Shown: one piece after another, positions 37,256-46,359 of the stretch
How the letters are laid out: the number at the start of each line of letters is the position of its first letter
How positions within the stretch are numbered: position 1 is the stretch's first letter
Source of the DNA: Mycobacterium sp. GA-1199
GTDB lineage: Bacteria; Actinomycetota; Actinomycetes; Mycobacteriales; Mycobacteriaceae
Direction: 5' to 3'
DNA: 64,000 nucleotides
Assembly (NCBI RefSeq): GCF_001500045.1
Contig: NZ_LQIX01000010.1
Location: forward strand, 1 to 64,000
The notes under the pieces: model-generated
The model's input: the letters and a program-made list of their open reading frames with translations, nothing else
Databases searched by the model: none
What the model was told of the DNA's origin: nothing
Position numbers and translations under genes: made by a program

Positions 37256-37808
37256 ACCCGTCCGAGTCGACGCTGATCGTGGTTTCGGCGACGGGCGAGT
37301 GCAGCTTGATGCCGTCCTCGGCGCTGCTGTAGCTGATCACCGCCGTCTCCACCGACAGGTCCGGCAGCCGCACGTACACCACCGGACAGCTGATCGATTC
37401 CGACCGCTGGTACAGCCCGGTACGACGGATCGGCAGGGCGTTGAAGAACGGGCTGAAGATGACGTCGACGTCCAGCGCGCCGTCGTACGCGGAGCGGCGT
37501 GACTCGCCGGTGTGCTGCTGAACCAGCCACATGTTCTCTTCGTCGCGGGCGATCGACAGCTGCCGTTCCCGCTCGGCGAGGGTGACGGTCATCGACAGCC
37601 GCTTGGTGCCACCGGACTCGTCGGTCACCAAGTTGTAGGAAGCGGAGAACGCCGGGTGAGACGGCGTCGCGGCGGCCACGATCCGCCCGTACGCCTTGAT
37701 GCGGTTGCCCGAAACATGCACCCGGACCGATTCCATCCGCGGGACGCCGTGCGCCCGCCACGTCAGGATCGCCGGCCATGTCTTCTCGGAGGCGCCTGCT
37801 TCACTCAC
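37218..37808 (-). CDS. Putative glycolipid-binding protein (Rv3755c homologue)
   Basis: A 196-residue protein of the actinobacterial family annotated as putative glycolipid-binding. Conserved blocks are [48 protein letters not shown] and [12 protein letters not shown], suggesting a beta-barrel. There is no signal peptide. GTG 37808 lies 2 nt from the proZ stop and has its own TACGGT box. The function in mycobacteria is not established to my knowledge. Confidence 0.88.
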   Translation of the reverse strand: MSEAGASEKTWPAILTWRAHGVPRMESVRVHVSGNRIKAYGRIVAAATPSHPAFSASYNLVTDESGGTKRLSMTVTLAERERQLSIARDEENMWLVQQHTGESRRSAYDGALDVDVIFSPFFNALPIRRTGLYQRSESISCPVVYVRLPDLSVETAVISYSSAEDGIKLHSPVAETTISVDSDGFILDYPGLAERI

Positions 37809-37810
37809 CC

Positions 37811-38623
37811 CTATACCGTATGCGAAGGGTCCCCTCGTTCGTAACGTGCTCCGCCGTTGCTTTTCCGGTCGCGGTGTGCTGTTGCGAGGGGACGGGATTC
37901 GAGGGCGACTTCGTCGCCGAGGAACGGCTGGGGCATCCGCCGCCGGCCCCGCAGCCGCCCGGTTCCCGGCACCGAGGCCCATACCGCGAACGCGAGCACG
38001 GCGTCGAGCAGCAACGCCAACGCCGTCACCATCAGCGCGCCGACCAAGGCCAGATGGAACTGGCGCACCTTGATGCCGTCGATCAGATAGCGGCCCAGCC
38101 CACCGAGACTGGCGTACGCGGCGACCGTCGCGGTGGCCACGATCTGCAGCGTGGCGGTCCGCAGTCCGCCCAGGATCAACGGCAGCGCGATGGGCGTCTC
38201 CACCCGCAGCAGGATGCGTCGTTCGGTCATCCCCATCGAACGGGCGGCGTCGACGACCGTGCGGTCCACATTGGCGATGCCGGCATAGGTGCCCGCCAGC
38301 AGCGGCGGAATGCCCAGCAGCATGAGCGCGACGGTCGGCGGTACCAGACCGAGCCCCCACAGCAGCACGCCGAGCAGCAGCACACCGAGCGTGGGCAGCG
38401 CGCGCAACGCGTTGACACCGGTGACGACGATGAAGGTCCCCCGGCCGGTGTGGCCGATCAGCATCCCGACCGGAATGGCGATGAGCGCCGAGAACAACAG
38501 CGCGACCACCGTGTACTCGAGGTGTTCGAGCGTGCGGGCGAGCAGCCCGGCCGGCCCGCCCCAGTGGGCCGCGGTGAACAGGTAGGACAGGGCCTCCTGC
38601 AGGAACCCCATCGGGCCCGTCAC
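37811..38623 (-). CDS. proZ: Osmoprotectant ABC transporter permease ProZ
   Basis: About 270 residues and 5-6 membrane helices. The core is ALRALPTLGVLLLGVLLWGL, the EAA-type loop DAARSMGMTERRILLRVETP and ATATVAAYASLGGLGRYLID. With ProW it forms the channel of the glycine betaine/proline-type importer. GTG 38623 overlaps the proW stop (GTGA); ATG 38611 (MGFLQEAL) is the alternative and matches the M. tuberculosis start. About 35 residues beyond the last helix, hydrophilic and charged, extend it past the Rv3756c end. Confidence 0.93.
   Translation of the reverse strand: MTGPMGFLQEALSYLFTAAHWGGPAGLLARTLEHLEYTVVALLFSALIAIPVGMLIGHTGRGTFIVVTGVNALRALPTLGVLLLGVLLWGLGLVPPTVALMLLGIPPLLAGTYAGIANVDRTVVDAARSMGMTERRILLRVETPIALPLILGGLRTATLQIVATATVAAYASLGGLGRYLIDGIKVRQFHLALVGALMVTALALLLDAVLAFAVWASVPGTGRLRGRRRMPQPFLGDEVALESRPLATAHRDRKSNGGARYERGDPSHTV
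37815..37820 (-). promoter_or_regulatory. -10 box of the glycolipid-binding gene (leaderless)
   Basis: TACGGT on the minus strand ends 6 nt before GTG 37808, within the last codons of proZ, so this gene may be transcribed independently of proXVWZ. Confidence 0.5.
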
Positions 38624-39294
38624 GACGCCGCCCTGAGCCGGCGCCACACGGGCACCCCGCGGGTCGCGCGTGTCCAGGGTGTGAGCGCCTTACCGACCAT
38701 CATGATGAGGGTGTCGATGACGATCGCCAGCACGAAGATCGCGATGATGCCCGCGACGATCTGGTCGCTTTTGTTGGCCTGGTAGCCCTCGGTGAACCAG
38801 GTGCCCAGGCCGCCGATGCCGATCACCGACCCGACCGACACCATGGAGATGTTGGTGACGGCGACCACGCGCAAGCTGGCGATCAGGACCGGAACAGCCA
38901 GGGGCAGTTCGACTTTCACCATCCGGGTCAAGGGTCGGTACCCGACGGCCGTCGCGGCGTCGAGCACCGTCGGCGACACCGCGTCCAACGCCTCGGGCAC
39001 CGCCCGCACCAGCAGGGCGACGGTGTAGAGCGTCAGCGCCACGATGACGTTCGCCTCGTCGAGGATGCGCGTGGGGATGATCAGCGGCAGGACCACGAAC
39101 AGCGCCAGCGACGGGATGGTGAAGACGATGCTGGCGGTGACCGTGGTCAGGCGTCGCACCGTGGTGGTGCGCTGAATCGCGGCGCCCACCGGAACGGCGA
39201 TGATCAGCCCGAGCACGATGGGGATCAGCGACAGGCGCAGATGGATCACCGTCAGCGCCCACAGGTCGTCGAGGTGCGTCAGCAGATAGCGCAT
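38620..39294 (-). CDS. proW: Osmoprotectant ABC transporter permease ProW
   Basis: A 224-residue permease with six helices and the loop LDAATAVGYRPLTRMVKVELP. Other marks are FTIPSLALFVVLPLII and SVIGIGGLGTWFTEG. It partners with ProZ on the ProV ATPase and takes substrate from ProX. Homologue of Rv3757c. It starts 3 nt after the proV stop. Confidence 0.95.
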   Translation of the reverse strand: MRYLLTHLDDLWALTVIHLRLSLIPIVLGLIIAVPVGAAIQRTTTVRRLTTVTASIVFTIPSLALFVVLPLIIPTRILDEANVIVALTLYTVALLVRAVPEALDAVSPTVLDAATAVGYRPLTRMVKVELPLAVPVLIASLRVVAVTNISMVSVGSVIGIGGLGTWFTEGYQANKSDQIVAGIIAIFVLAIVIDTLIMMVGKALTPWTRATRGVPVWRRLRAAS

Positions 39295-39297
39295 CCG

Positions 39298-40407
39298 CTA
39301 GCCCAACTCCGGGACCCGGCGTTGCTTGTCGAGTTCGGCCAGCACGTCCTCTGCGGCCACGCCGCCGATCAGTCGGCCATCGTGGTCCACGGCGACCCCC
39401 AGCCCGCTCGGCGAGGACAGCGCGGCGTCGAGCGCGTTGCGCAGCGACCCGTCCGGCCGGAACAGCGAACCACCGCCGATCGTGCTGTCGTAGAGCGACT
39501 TTCCGGTGCGTCGCAAGGCCACGCCGTCAGCGTTGATCCACGCGTACGGTTTCCCGTCGTCCTTGGTGACCAGCTTCCAGTCGCCGGGACCCAAATCGAG
39601 CGCTTCGACATCGTTTTCGTCGACGTGGCCGATGTCGTGCAGCGGCAGTCCCGACGCGTGGAAGAACTGCAGACCGCGGTATCCGCGGTCTGCGCCGACG
39701 AACGCCGCCACCTCCTCGTTGGCCGGATTGGACAGGACGAACGCCGGTTCGCCGTACTGCTGCAGCACCCCGCCGCGGCCGAACACCGCGACGCGGTCAC
39801 CGAGCTTGACCGCCTCGTCGATGTCGTGGGTGACGAAGACGATGGTCTTGCGCAGTTCGCTTTGTAGGCGGGCGATTTCGGCCTGAAGGTCCTCACGCAC
39901 GACGGGGTCGACGGCGCTGAACGGTTCGTCCATCAACAAGATCGGCGGGTCGCCCGCCAGTGCCCGCGCCACACCGACACGCTGCTGTTGGCCGCCGGAC
40001 AGTTGCGCCGGATAGCGGTCGGCGAGCTTGGGGTCCAGACCCACGCGTTCCATCACCTCGAGTGCGGATCGGCGTGCGCTGCGCCGGGATTCACCCCGCA
40101 ACACCGGGACGGTTGCGACGTTGTCGACCACCCGCAAATGCGGCATGAGCCCCGCGCTCTGGATCACATAACCGATGCAGAGCCTCAGGTTGACCGGGTC
40201 CACCTTGGTGACGTCGCGTCCGTCGACGGTCAGGGTGCCCGAACTGGGCTCGATCATCCGGTTGATCATCCGCATCGACGTGGTCTTGCCGCATCCCGAC
40301 GGGCCGACGAAGACCGTCAATGTGCCCTCGGGCACCTCGAGGGTGAGGTCGTCGACCGCGACGGTGCCGTCCGGATACCGCTTGGTGACGTTCGAGAAGC
40401 TGATCAT
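39298..40407 (-). CDS. proV: Osmoprotectant ABC transporter ATPase ProV with CBS region
   Basis: A 369-residue protein. ABC domain: Walker A GPSGCGKT (35-42), signature LSGGQQQR, Walker B PPILLMDEPF and the H-loop THDIDEA. From about 250 there is a CBS-like C-terminal region (KSLYDSTIGGGSLFRPDGSLRNALDAAL and a second half ending VLAEL), which in OpuA-type ATPases senses ionic strength. Homologue of Rv3758c. Confidence 0.95.
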   Translation of the reverse strand: MISFSNVTKRYPDGTVAVDDLTLEVPEGTLTVFVGPSGCGKTTSMRMINRMIEPSSGTLTVDGRDVTKVDPVNLRLCIGYVIQSAGLMPHLRVVDNVATVPVLRGESRRSARRSALEVMERVGLDPKLADRYPAQLSGGQQQRVGVARALAGDPPILLMDEPFSAVDPVVREDLQAEIARLQSELRKTIVFVTHDIDEAVKLGDRVAVFGRGGVLQQYGEPAFVLSNPANEEVAAFVGADRGYRGLQFFHASGLPLHDIGHVDENDVEALDLGPGDWKLVTKDDGKPYAWINADGVALRRTGKSLYDSTIGGGSLFRPDGSLRNALDAALSSPSGLGVAVDHDGRLIGGVAAEDVLAELDKQRRVPELG

Positions 40408-40410
40408 GAT

Positions 40411-40470
40411 TGTCCGCTCTTCGCGCGAGCGCTCATCGTGTTTGTCTGCTCTTCGCGCAAGCGCTCATCG
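40411..40470. repeat. Near-perfect 28-bp tandem repeat at the proV-proX junction
   Basis: The 28-bp units at 40411-40438 and 40443-40470 differ at two positions. They share GCTCTTCGCGC and GCGCTCATCG. The second copy contains the proX stop codon (40465-40467), so the duplication probably extended the intergenic region. Confidence 0.85.
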
Positions 40471-41421
40471 CTTCTGCACCGGTTCGTCGAATCCGTTGTC
40501 CGCGATCCACTTCTGCGCCGCTTCGTCGGGGTCGATGCCGCGGTTTCCCTCGACCGAGGTGTTGAGCGCGATCAGGGCCTCGGTGGTGAGCTTCGCGCTG
40601 ACCGCGTCGAGCACGGTCTTCAGTTCGTTCGACATCTTCTGCGATGCGACCAGCGGCACGACATTGGCGGCCAGAAACACGTTCTCGGGGTCCTCGAGCA
40701 CGACGAGGTTGCTCTGTTCGATCGCAGGCGAAGTGCTGAAGATATTGGCGGCGGTGATCGCCCCGCTGTTGAGCGCCTGCACCGTCGCCGGGCCGCCGCC
40801 GTCGCTGATGGCGACGAAGTTCGCCGGCGCGATGTCGAGGCCATACCGTTCCTTGAGGCCCACCAGGCCGGTGACGCGCGTCTGAAACTCCGATGGCGCA
40901 CCGACTTTCACCTCCCCGGGGTGCTCGGCGAGATCGCCGATGGTTCTCAGGTTCCATCGCTGCGCGGTCGCCTCGGTCACCGCGAGGGTGTCCTTGTCCT
41001 CCGCCGGAGACGGATACAGGATGGACAGGTCCCCGGGCAGCACCTTGAGCAGTGCGAGCAGGACCGCATCGGGGGTGGTGGCGGTGGTGTCCTCGTCGAA
41101 GTACTGCAGCAGGTTGCCCGTGTACTCGGGGATGAGGTCGATCGAGTGGTCCTGCACGGCGGGGATGTACGTCTCACGGCTGCCGATCCCGAACTGACGG
41201 CGCACCGTGAAGCCGTTGGCCTCCAGCGCCTGGGCGTAGATCTCGCCGATGATCTTGGACTCCGTGAAGTCGGCGGACCCGACCGCGATCGTCTTGAGGT
41301 CACCGGAGATCTCACCGCCGCCGAGGGGGTTCGAGCTTCCGCAAGCCGCGCCCATCAGGACCGCGAGAACCGTCACCACCACGACGAACGGCACGCGCCG
41401 ACGTCGCGGCATCGAGGTCAT
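40465..41421 (-). CDS. proX: Osmoprotectant-binding lipoprotein ProX
   Basis: A 318-residue lipoprotein: basic RRRR, signal helix, lipobox GAAC (C27), then an OpuAC-type periplasmic binding fold. Blocks are IAVGSADFTESKIIGEIYAQ, LIPEYTGNLLQYFDE, FVAISDGGGPATVQAL and VVPLVASQKMSNEL. It captures betaine- or choline-like osmolytes for ProV/W/Z. First gene of the operon, separated by about 57 bp (with a repeat) from proV. ATG 41421 is the start that gives the signal peptide. Confidence 0.95.
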   Translation of the reverse strand: MTSMPRRRRVPFVVVVTVLAVLMGAACGSSNPLGGGEISGDLKTIAVGSADFTESKIIGEIYAQALEANGFTVRRQFGIGSRETYIPAVQDHSIDLIPEYTGNLLQYFDEDTTATTPDAVLLALLKVLPGDLSILYPSPAEDKDTLAVTEATAQRWNLRTIGDLAEHPGEVKVGAPSEFQTRVTGLVGLKERYGLDIAPANFVAISDGGGPATVQALNSGAITAANIFSTSPAIEQSNLVVLEDPENVFLAANVVPLVASQKMSNELKTVLDAVSAKLTTEALIALNTSVEGNRGIDPDEAAQKWIADNGFDEPVQKR

Positions 41422-41533
41422 GAATCCGACAGTATCGGCATCGCCGCAGCTACGCGCGATTTGTCTGGCCGGTGATTCGACCGTCCACGTCAAATACCGT
41501 TTGTCGCGGACCGGAAGGGGCAAACTTGGAACC

Positions 41534-41923
41534 ATGAGCACCGATCCGTATGGGGCCTCACCGCCGAACGAACCGGAACCCTACGGTCCGCCCAACCCCG
41601 GGCCGCCGGTTCCGCCGACGGACGGTGAGACGGCCGATCGCACGTCACCGTCGGTGAAGAAGGTCCATTTCACCCGCGCGGCGGCGCTGTGGTCGGCGGT
41701 CATCGCGGGTTTCCTCATCCTGATCCTGCTGCTGATATTCATCGCGCAGAACACCGAGTCGACCGAGTTCGCCTTCCTCGGTTGGCACTGGTTCATGCCG
41801 CGCGGTGTGGCGATTCTGTTCGCCGCGGTATGCGGCGGCCTGATCACGGCGCTGGCGGGCGCAGCGCGCATGGTCCAACTGCGTCGCGCCGCCAAGAAGA
41901 ACTACAAGGCCGCGCTTCGGTAG
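41534..41923 (+). CDS. Membrane protein with LapA-like (DUF1049) domain (Rv3760 homologue)
   Basis: A 129-residue protein. A Pro/Gly-rich cytosolic N-terminus is followed by two helices at about 50-72 (ALWSAVIAGFLILILLLIFI) and 85-108, with the LapA hallmark AQNTESTEFAFLGWHWFMPRGV between them. A basic C-terminus follows. Function unknown; LapA proteins affect envelope assembly in other bacteria. Confidence 0.87.
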   Translation: MSTDPYGASPPNEPEPYGPPNPGPPVPPTDGETADRTSPSVKKVHFTRAAALWSAVIAGFLILILLLIFIAQNTESTEFAFLGWHWFMPRGVAILFAAVCGGLITALAGAARMVQLRRAAKKNYKAALR

Positions 41924-41929
41924 CCTCCG

Positions 41930-42967
41930 CTACCGGATCGACTCGAGTCCGGCGTCGATCAACGGGGCGACCGCGTCGTCGACCATCGTGACGAAGTCCG
42001 ACGGCGCACCGCCCACTCTCCCGCGGTAGGCGATACCCGCCGCGATGATCGCCAGCTTGAAGTACGCCAGACCCATGTAGAACTCCCAGTGGTCCAGCGG
42101 CTGACCCGAGGCCACCGAATACCGTTGCGCGAGTTGGTCTGCCGGCGGGATCAGCGGTGACGCCCACGCGGCGTCGGCATGCACGAGGTTGAACATCGGG
42201 TGGCGGTACACGCACATCAGGGCGGCATCGCTGATGGGATCGCCCAGGGTCGACATCTCCCAGTCCAACACCGCGAGCACCTTGGTCCCGTCGTCGGCGT
42301 CGAGCATGGTGTTGTCGATGCGGTAGTCGCCGTGCACGATCGCGCTGCGGCTCTGCGCTGGGATCGCCTCCCCGAGCGCGGTGTGCAGCCGCTTGACGTC
42401 GCCGTCTCGTTCGTCCCCTTGACCGTTGCGGTCGCGGCGTACCAGCTCCCACTGGCCGCCCCAGCGCTTCACTTGGCGCTCGAGGTATCCGGTCGGCTTG
42501 CCGAAGTCGCCGAGGCCGACCTCCTCGGGGTCCAGGGCGTGCAGATCGGCGAGCACCTTGATCAACGCGTCGACACAGGCTTCGATGTCGGCCTTGTCGC
42601 CGAGAGCCTCGAGTTCCTCGGTGTGCCGGATGACCCGGCCCGGCACGTAGTCGACCATCTGGAAGGGCGCGCCGAGCACCGAGTCGTCGTTGCGCATGGT
42701 CACCGCGCGGGGGACGGGCACGGCGGTGTTCTGCAACGCCGAGATCACCTTGTACTCGCGGGCCATGTCGTGCGCCGACGGCGTCAGACCGTGCAGCGGG
42801 GGCCTGCGCAGCACCCACTTCGATTGGTCATCGCACACCAGGAACGTCAGATTGCTGCGGCCACCGGAGATCAACTCGGCGCGCAGGTCACCGGAGCGGG
42901 CGATGCCCTCCGAACGCAGATGACGGTCGAGGGCGTCGAGGTCGAGCCCTTCCAGCGGAGCGGCCAT
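41930..42967 (-). CDS. Aminoglycoside phosphotransferase/ACAD10-like kinase-fold protein (FadE36 homologue)
   Basis: A 345-residue protein kinase-like phosphotransferase: ISGGRSNLTFLV nucleotide loop, KWVLRRPP, the catalytic IVHGDYRIDNTML and metal LDWEMSTLGDP. It corresponds to Rv3761c, annotated FadE36, although the fold is that of the kinase domain of ACAD10/11 and not of an acyl-CoA dehydrogenase. ACAD10/11 kinases phosphorylate 4-hydroxy fatty acyl-CoA, so a lipid role is possible. It lies 9 bp downstream of the histidine phosphatase gene. Confidence 0.9.
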   Translation of the reverse strand: MAAPLEGLDLDALDRHLRSEGIARSGDLRAELISGGRSNLTFLVCDDQSKWVLRRPPLHGLTPSAHDMAREYKVISALQNTAVPVPRAVTMRNDDSVLGAPFQMVDYVPGRVIRHTEELEALGDKADIEACVDALIKVLADLHALDPEEVGLGDFGKPTGYLERQVKRWGGQWELVRRDRNGQGDERDGDVKRLHTALGEAIPAQSRSAIVHGDYRIDNTMLDADDGTKVLAVLDWEMSTLGDPISDAALMCVYRHPMFNLVHADAAWASPLIPPADQLAQRYSVASGQPLDHWEFYMGLAYFKLAIIAAGIAYRGRVGGAPSDFVTMVDDAVAPLIDAGLESIR

Positions 42968-42976
42968 TGGAAATGT

Positions 42977-43579
42977 CTACCACTGCTGATTTCTGGGCAG
43001 CAGGTCCCATACGTGCTCGGTGGAGTTGACGCCCGCGACGAAGAACGTCTCACGCGAGGACGACCACAACAGCCGGGTGATACCGGCGTAGTCGACCTGC
43101 ACGCACAGCAGGCGCTCGGTTCCCATCACGTCGTGGACCAGGGCGTTGATGACGCCTCCGTGGCTGAACAACGCGACGGTGTCCTCGCGCTCGGCGGCCT
43201 TGACGATGTCGTGGGCCCCGGCCTTCACCCGGGCGATGAACGCCGACTGGTCGACGCCGCTGGGCAACTCACCGTTGGCGAGGCGGCGCATGTCCTCTTC
43301 GGAGATCTCCTCGACCGGCGTGTAGTGCGAGAGGTCGCGGTCGTATTCGGCCAGCCGGTTGTCGATGTCGATCGACAGTCCGAGCGCCTCGGCGACCGGC
43401 TCGGCGGTCTGGATCGCGCGCTTCTGCGGGCTGCTCACCAACCGTGAGATGGGAAACCGAGCCAGCGCGTCGGGCAGGCGTTTGGCCTGTTCGATGCCCT
43501 CTTCGGAGAGGTCGGGATCGGAGCCCTGCCCCGGCTCGCTACGGAGCGGCAAAGCGTGTCGAATGATGAGCAACTGCAC
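42977..43579 (-). CDS. Histidine phosphatase superfamily protein
   Basis: A 200-residue phosphoglycerate mutase-like protein. LLIIRHALP carries the RH phosphohistidine motif, RLVSSPQKRAIQTAE follows, and the second catalytic histidine is in LFSHGGVINAL. Substrate unknown. The GTG start has TATGGT 6 nt upstream. It likely forms a unit with the kinase-like gene downstream. Confidence 0.9.
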   Translation of the reverse strand: MQLLIIRHALPLRSEPGQGSDPDLSEEGIEQAKRLPDALARFPISRLVSSPQKRAIQTAEPVAEALGLSIDIDNRLAEYDRDLSHYTPVEEISEEDMRRLANGELPSGVDQSAFIARVKAGAHDIVKAAEREDTVALFSHGGVINALVHDVMGTERLLCVQVDYAGITRLLWSSSRETFFVAGVNSTEHVWDLLPRNQQW

Positions 43580-43585
43580 CGTGCC

Positions 43586-43591
43586 ACCATA
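43586..43591 (-). promoter_or_regulatory. -10 box of the histidine phosphatase gene (leaderless)
   Basis: TATGGT on the minus strand ends 6 nt before GTG 43579. Confidence 0.55.
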
Positions 43592-44370
43592 TGGCCATGC
43601 GTACCGACAGGGATTTTGCAGCCGAACTCTTCGATCTTTCCGACCGCGTCGTGCTGGTCACCGGCGGTAGCCGCGGGTTGGGCAAGGAGATGGCGATGGC
43701 CGCCGCGCGATGCGGCGCGGACGTCGTGATCGCCAGCCGCAAATACGACTCGTGTGTGGCGACGGCCGAGGAGATCACCGCCGCGACCGGCCGCGCCGCA
43801 CTGCCCTACCAGGTGCATGTGGGGCGCTGGGATGAGCTCGACGGGCTGGTCGATGCGGCCTACGAGCGGTTCGGCAAGGTCGACGTGCTGGTCAACAACG
43901 CGGGGATGTCGCCGCTGTACGAGTCGCTTCCCTCGGTCACCGAGAAGCTCTTCGATTCGGTGATCAACCTGAACCTCAAGGGCCCGTTCCGGTTGTCCGC
44001 GCTGGTCGGTGAGCGCATGGTCGCCGACGGCGGCGGCTCGATCGTCAACGTGAGCTCGAGCGGTTCGCGCCGTCCCCGCCCCGAGCAGCTTCCCTACTCG
44101 GCGGCAAAGGCGGGCCTCAACGCGCTGACCGAGGGGCTGGCGCTGGCCTACGGCCCGACGGTGCGGGTCAACACGCTGATGCCGGGCCCGTTCCTGACCG
44201 ATATCAGCAAGGCCTGGGACATCCCCGCGACGCAGAAGGGCGCGCAGCACTTCGCGTTGCAGCGCCTTGGTGAGCCGCCCGAGATCATCGGCGCCGCATT
44301 GTATTTGATGTCCGACGCGTCGAGCTACACGTCGGGTTCGATCATCCGCGTCGACGGCGGCATGCCCTGA
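43591..44370 (+). CDS. Short-chain dehydrogenase/reductase
   Basis: A 259-residue classical SDR: VTGGSRGLGKE (NAD(P) binding), NNAG, the catalytic serine in VNVSSSGS, YSAAKAG (Tyr and Lys), and the C-terminal SGSIIRVDGGMP. Substrate unknown. ATG 43591 or 43597 may start it. Divergent from the histidine phosphatase with 11 bp between. Confidence 0.92.
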   Translation: MAMRTDRDFAAELFDLSDRVVLVTGGSRGLGKEMAMAAARCGADVVIASRKYDSCVATAEEITAATGRAALPYQVHVGRWDELDGLVDAAYERFGKVDVLVNNAGMSPLYESLPSVTEKLFDSVINLNLKGPFRLSALVGERMVADGGGSIVNVSSSGSRRPRPEQLPYSAAKAGLNALTEGLALAYGPTVRVNTLMPGPFLTDISKAWDIPATQKGAQHFALQRLGEPPEIIGAALYLMSDASSYTSGSIIRVDGGMP

Positions 44371-44430
44371 CCTTCTTGCGAGTTCGGTGTTGCAACTGTC
44401 GGTGAGCGGGCTGTTTGGACACCGAAATCG

Positions 44431-46308
44431 CTACGGTGTGACGATGTTGAACGCCGGGTCCGGGCGGTCCAGCACACCGATCAGCGACTGCAGCGCACGG
44501 GTGTCGCCGGAGATGTCGAGCCCGGGTGAGCGGTCGTCGCCCGCGGCGAGCGCGAGCAGGCGCATCTTGCTGGCCACGTTGACGGTCGCCTGAGCCGACG
44601 CCTCGTCGGCGGCCACTCTGCGGTGCACCAGAACGCCGTTGCGCAGCGTCAACCGGTAATTGGTGTCGGTGTCGCCGAAGGTGACGTCGACGGCGATGTC
44701 CAGATCCCATGCCCGCGGGCCGTTCACGCTGATCGCGAACGCGTCGAAGATCTGCTCGGGGGCCAGCTGCATCACCATCGACGTCGACGCGGTCTGGGTG
44801 GGGGTGCCGAAGTTGCCGTCTCGAAGTTCGGTCGCTCCGGAGAGAAAGAAGTTGCGCCACACCGCGTTCTCCGCACCATAGGCCAGCTGTTCGAGGGTGT
44901 CGGCGTAGAGTTCGCGGGCGGCGTCGTAGTGTTCGTCGGTGAACATCACATGATCCAGAAGAGTTGCCGCCCAACGATAGTCACCGCACCCGAAGGCTTC
45001 GCGGGCTATCTCGACCACGCGGTCCAGGCCACCCATCGCCTCGACGTAGCGAGGGCCTGCGGCTTGGGGTGGATGCGCCCACAGCCGTCCCGGGTTGCCG
45101 TCGAACCAGCCCATGTAGCGCTGATAGACCGCCTTGACGTTGTGGCTGACCGAGCCGTAGTAGCCGTGTGCGTGCCATGCCTTCTGCAACGCAGGGGGAA
45201 GCGTGAAGTCCTCGGCGATCTCGATACCGGTGAATCCCTGATTAAGTTGGCGCAGCGTCTGGTCGTGCAAGTACGCGTACAGATCGCGTTGCAGCGACAG
45301 GTATTCGACGATCTCGTCCCTGCCCCAGGTGGGCCAGTGATGTGAGGCGAACACGACGTCGGTGCGGTCGGCGAACGTGTCGATCGCCTCGGTCAGGTAG
45401 CCGGCCCACCCGTGCGGGTCACGCACCAGCGCACCCCGCAGCGTCAGCAGGTTGTGCAGGTTGTGGGTTGCGTTCTCGGCCATGCACAACGCGCGGAACT
45501 TCGGGAAGTAGAAGTGCATCTCGGCGGGTGCCTCGGTGCCCGGAGCCATCTGGAACTCGATCTCGACGCCGTCGACCGTATGTGTCTCGCCGGTCTCCCG
45601 GATGTCGACGGTCGGAACGATCAGCGCCACTTCACCCGTCGACGTCACCTGTCCCAGCCCGCATCCCACCTGTCCCTGGGGTCCGCGCGCCAACAGCGCG
45701 CCGTACATGTAGCTCGCCCGGCGGCCCATCGCGGTGCCCGCGTACACGTTCTCCTGGACGGCGTGTTCGGTGAAGTGTTCGGGCGCGATGATCGCGACCC
45801 GGCCCGCGTCGACGTCGGCCTGCGAGGTGACACCCAGGACGCCGCCGAAATGGTCGACGTGGCTGTGGGTATAGATGACGGCGTTCACGGGACGATCGCC
45901 CCGGTGTTCGCGGTACAGCGCCAGCGCCGCCGCGGCGGTCTCCGTGGAGATCAACGGGTCGATGACGATGACGCCGGTGTCGCCCTCGATGAAGGTGATG
46001 TTGGACAGGTCGAACCCCCGCACCTGGTAGATGCCCTCGACCACTTCGTAGAGGCCCTGTTTGGCGCACAGCCGGCTCTGTCGCCACAAGCTGGGATGCA
46101 CCGACGGCGGGGCGTCGGCATCCAGGAACGAGTAGGTGTCGTTGTCCCAGACCACCCGGCCGTCGGCCGCCTTGATCACACAGGGCTCCAGCGCCGCGAT
46201 GAAGCCGCGGTCGGCGTTGTCGAAGTCCGCGGTGTCGTCGAACGGCAGCGCGCTCAGGTGCTCGCGGTGTGCGGACTCGATGACGGCGGTGGGAGGTTTC
46301 TGCTGCAT
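44431..46308 (-). CDS. Alkyl sulfatase, metallo-beta-lactamase fold (Rv3762c homologue)
   Basis: A 625-residue SdsA1-like enzyme. The binuclear zinc site is THSHVDHFGG (H148, H150, D152, H153); downstream ligands fall in the AENATHNLHNLLTLRGA region. A dimerisation domain and a C-terminal SCP2-like lipid-binding domain (about 510-625) follow. It hydrolyses alkyl sulfate esters to alcohol and sulfate. ATG 46308 gives the family length (626 in Rv3762c as I recall). No signal peptide is evident. Confidence 0.94.
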   Translation of the reverse strand: MQQKPPTAVIESAHREHLSALPFDDTADFDNADRGFIAALEPCVIKAADGRVVWDNDTYSFLDADAPPSVHPSLWRQSRLCAKQGLYEVVEGIYQVRGFDLSNITFIEGDTGVIVIDPLISTETAAAALALYREHRGDRPVNAVIYTHSHVDHFGGVLGVTSQADVDAGRVAIIAPEHFTEHAVQENVYAGTAMGRRASYMYGALLARGPQGQVGCGLGQVTSTGEVALIVPTVDIRETGETHTVDGVEIEFQMAPGTEAPAEMHFYFPKFRALCMAENATHNLHNLLTLRGALVRDPHGWAGYLTEAIDTFADRTDVVFASHHWPTWGRDEIVEYLSLQRDLYAYLHDQTLRQLNQGFTGIEIAEDFTLPPALQKAWHAHGYYGSVSHNVKAVYQRYMGWFDGNPGRLWAHPPQAAGPRYVEAMGGLDRVVEIAREAFGCGDYRWAATLLDHVMFTDEHYDAARELYADTLEQLAYGAENAVWRNFFLSGATELRDGNFGTPTQTASTSMVMQLAPEQIFDAFAISVNGPRAWDLDIAVDVTFGDTDTNYRLTLRNGVLVHRRVAADEASAQATVNVASKMRLLALAAGDDRSPGLDISGDTRALQSLIGVLDRPDPAFNIVTP

Positions 46309-46359
46309 GGCGACACGATATTCATCCCGAGGTTGACGCGGGGCTGGTTCACTGACCCC

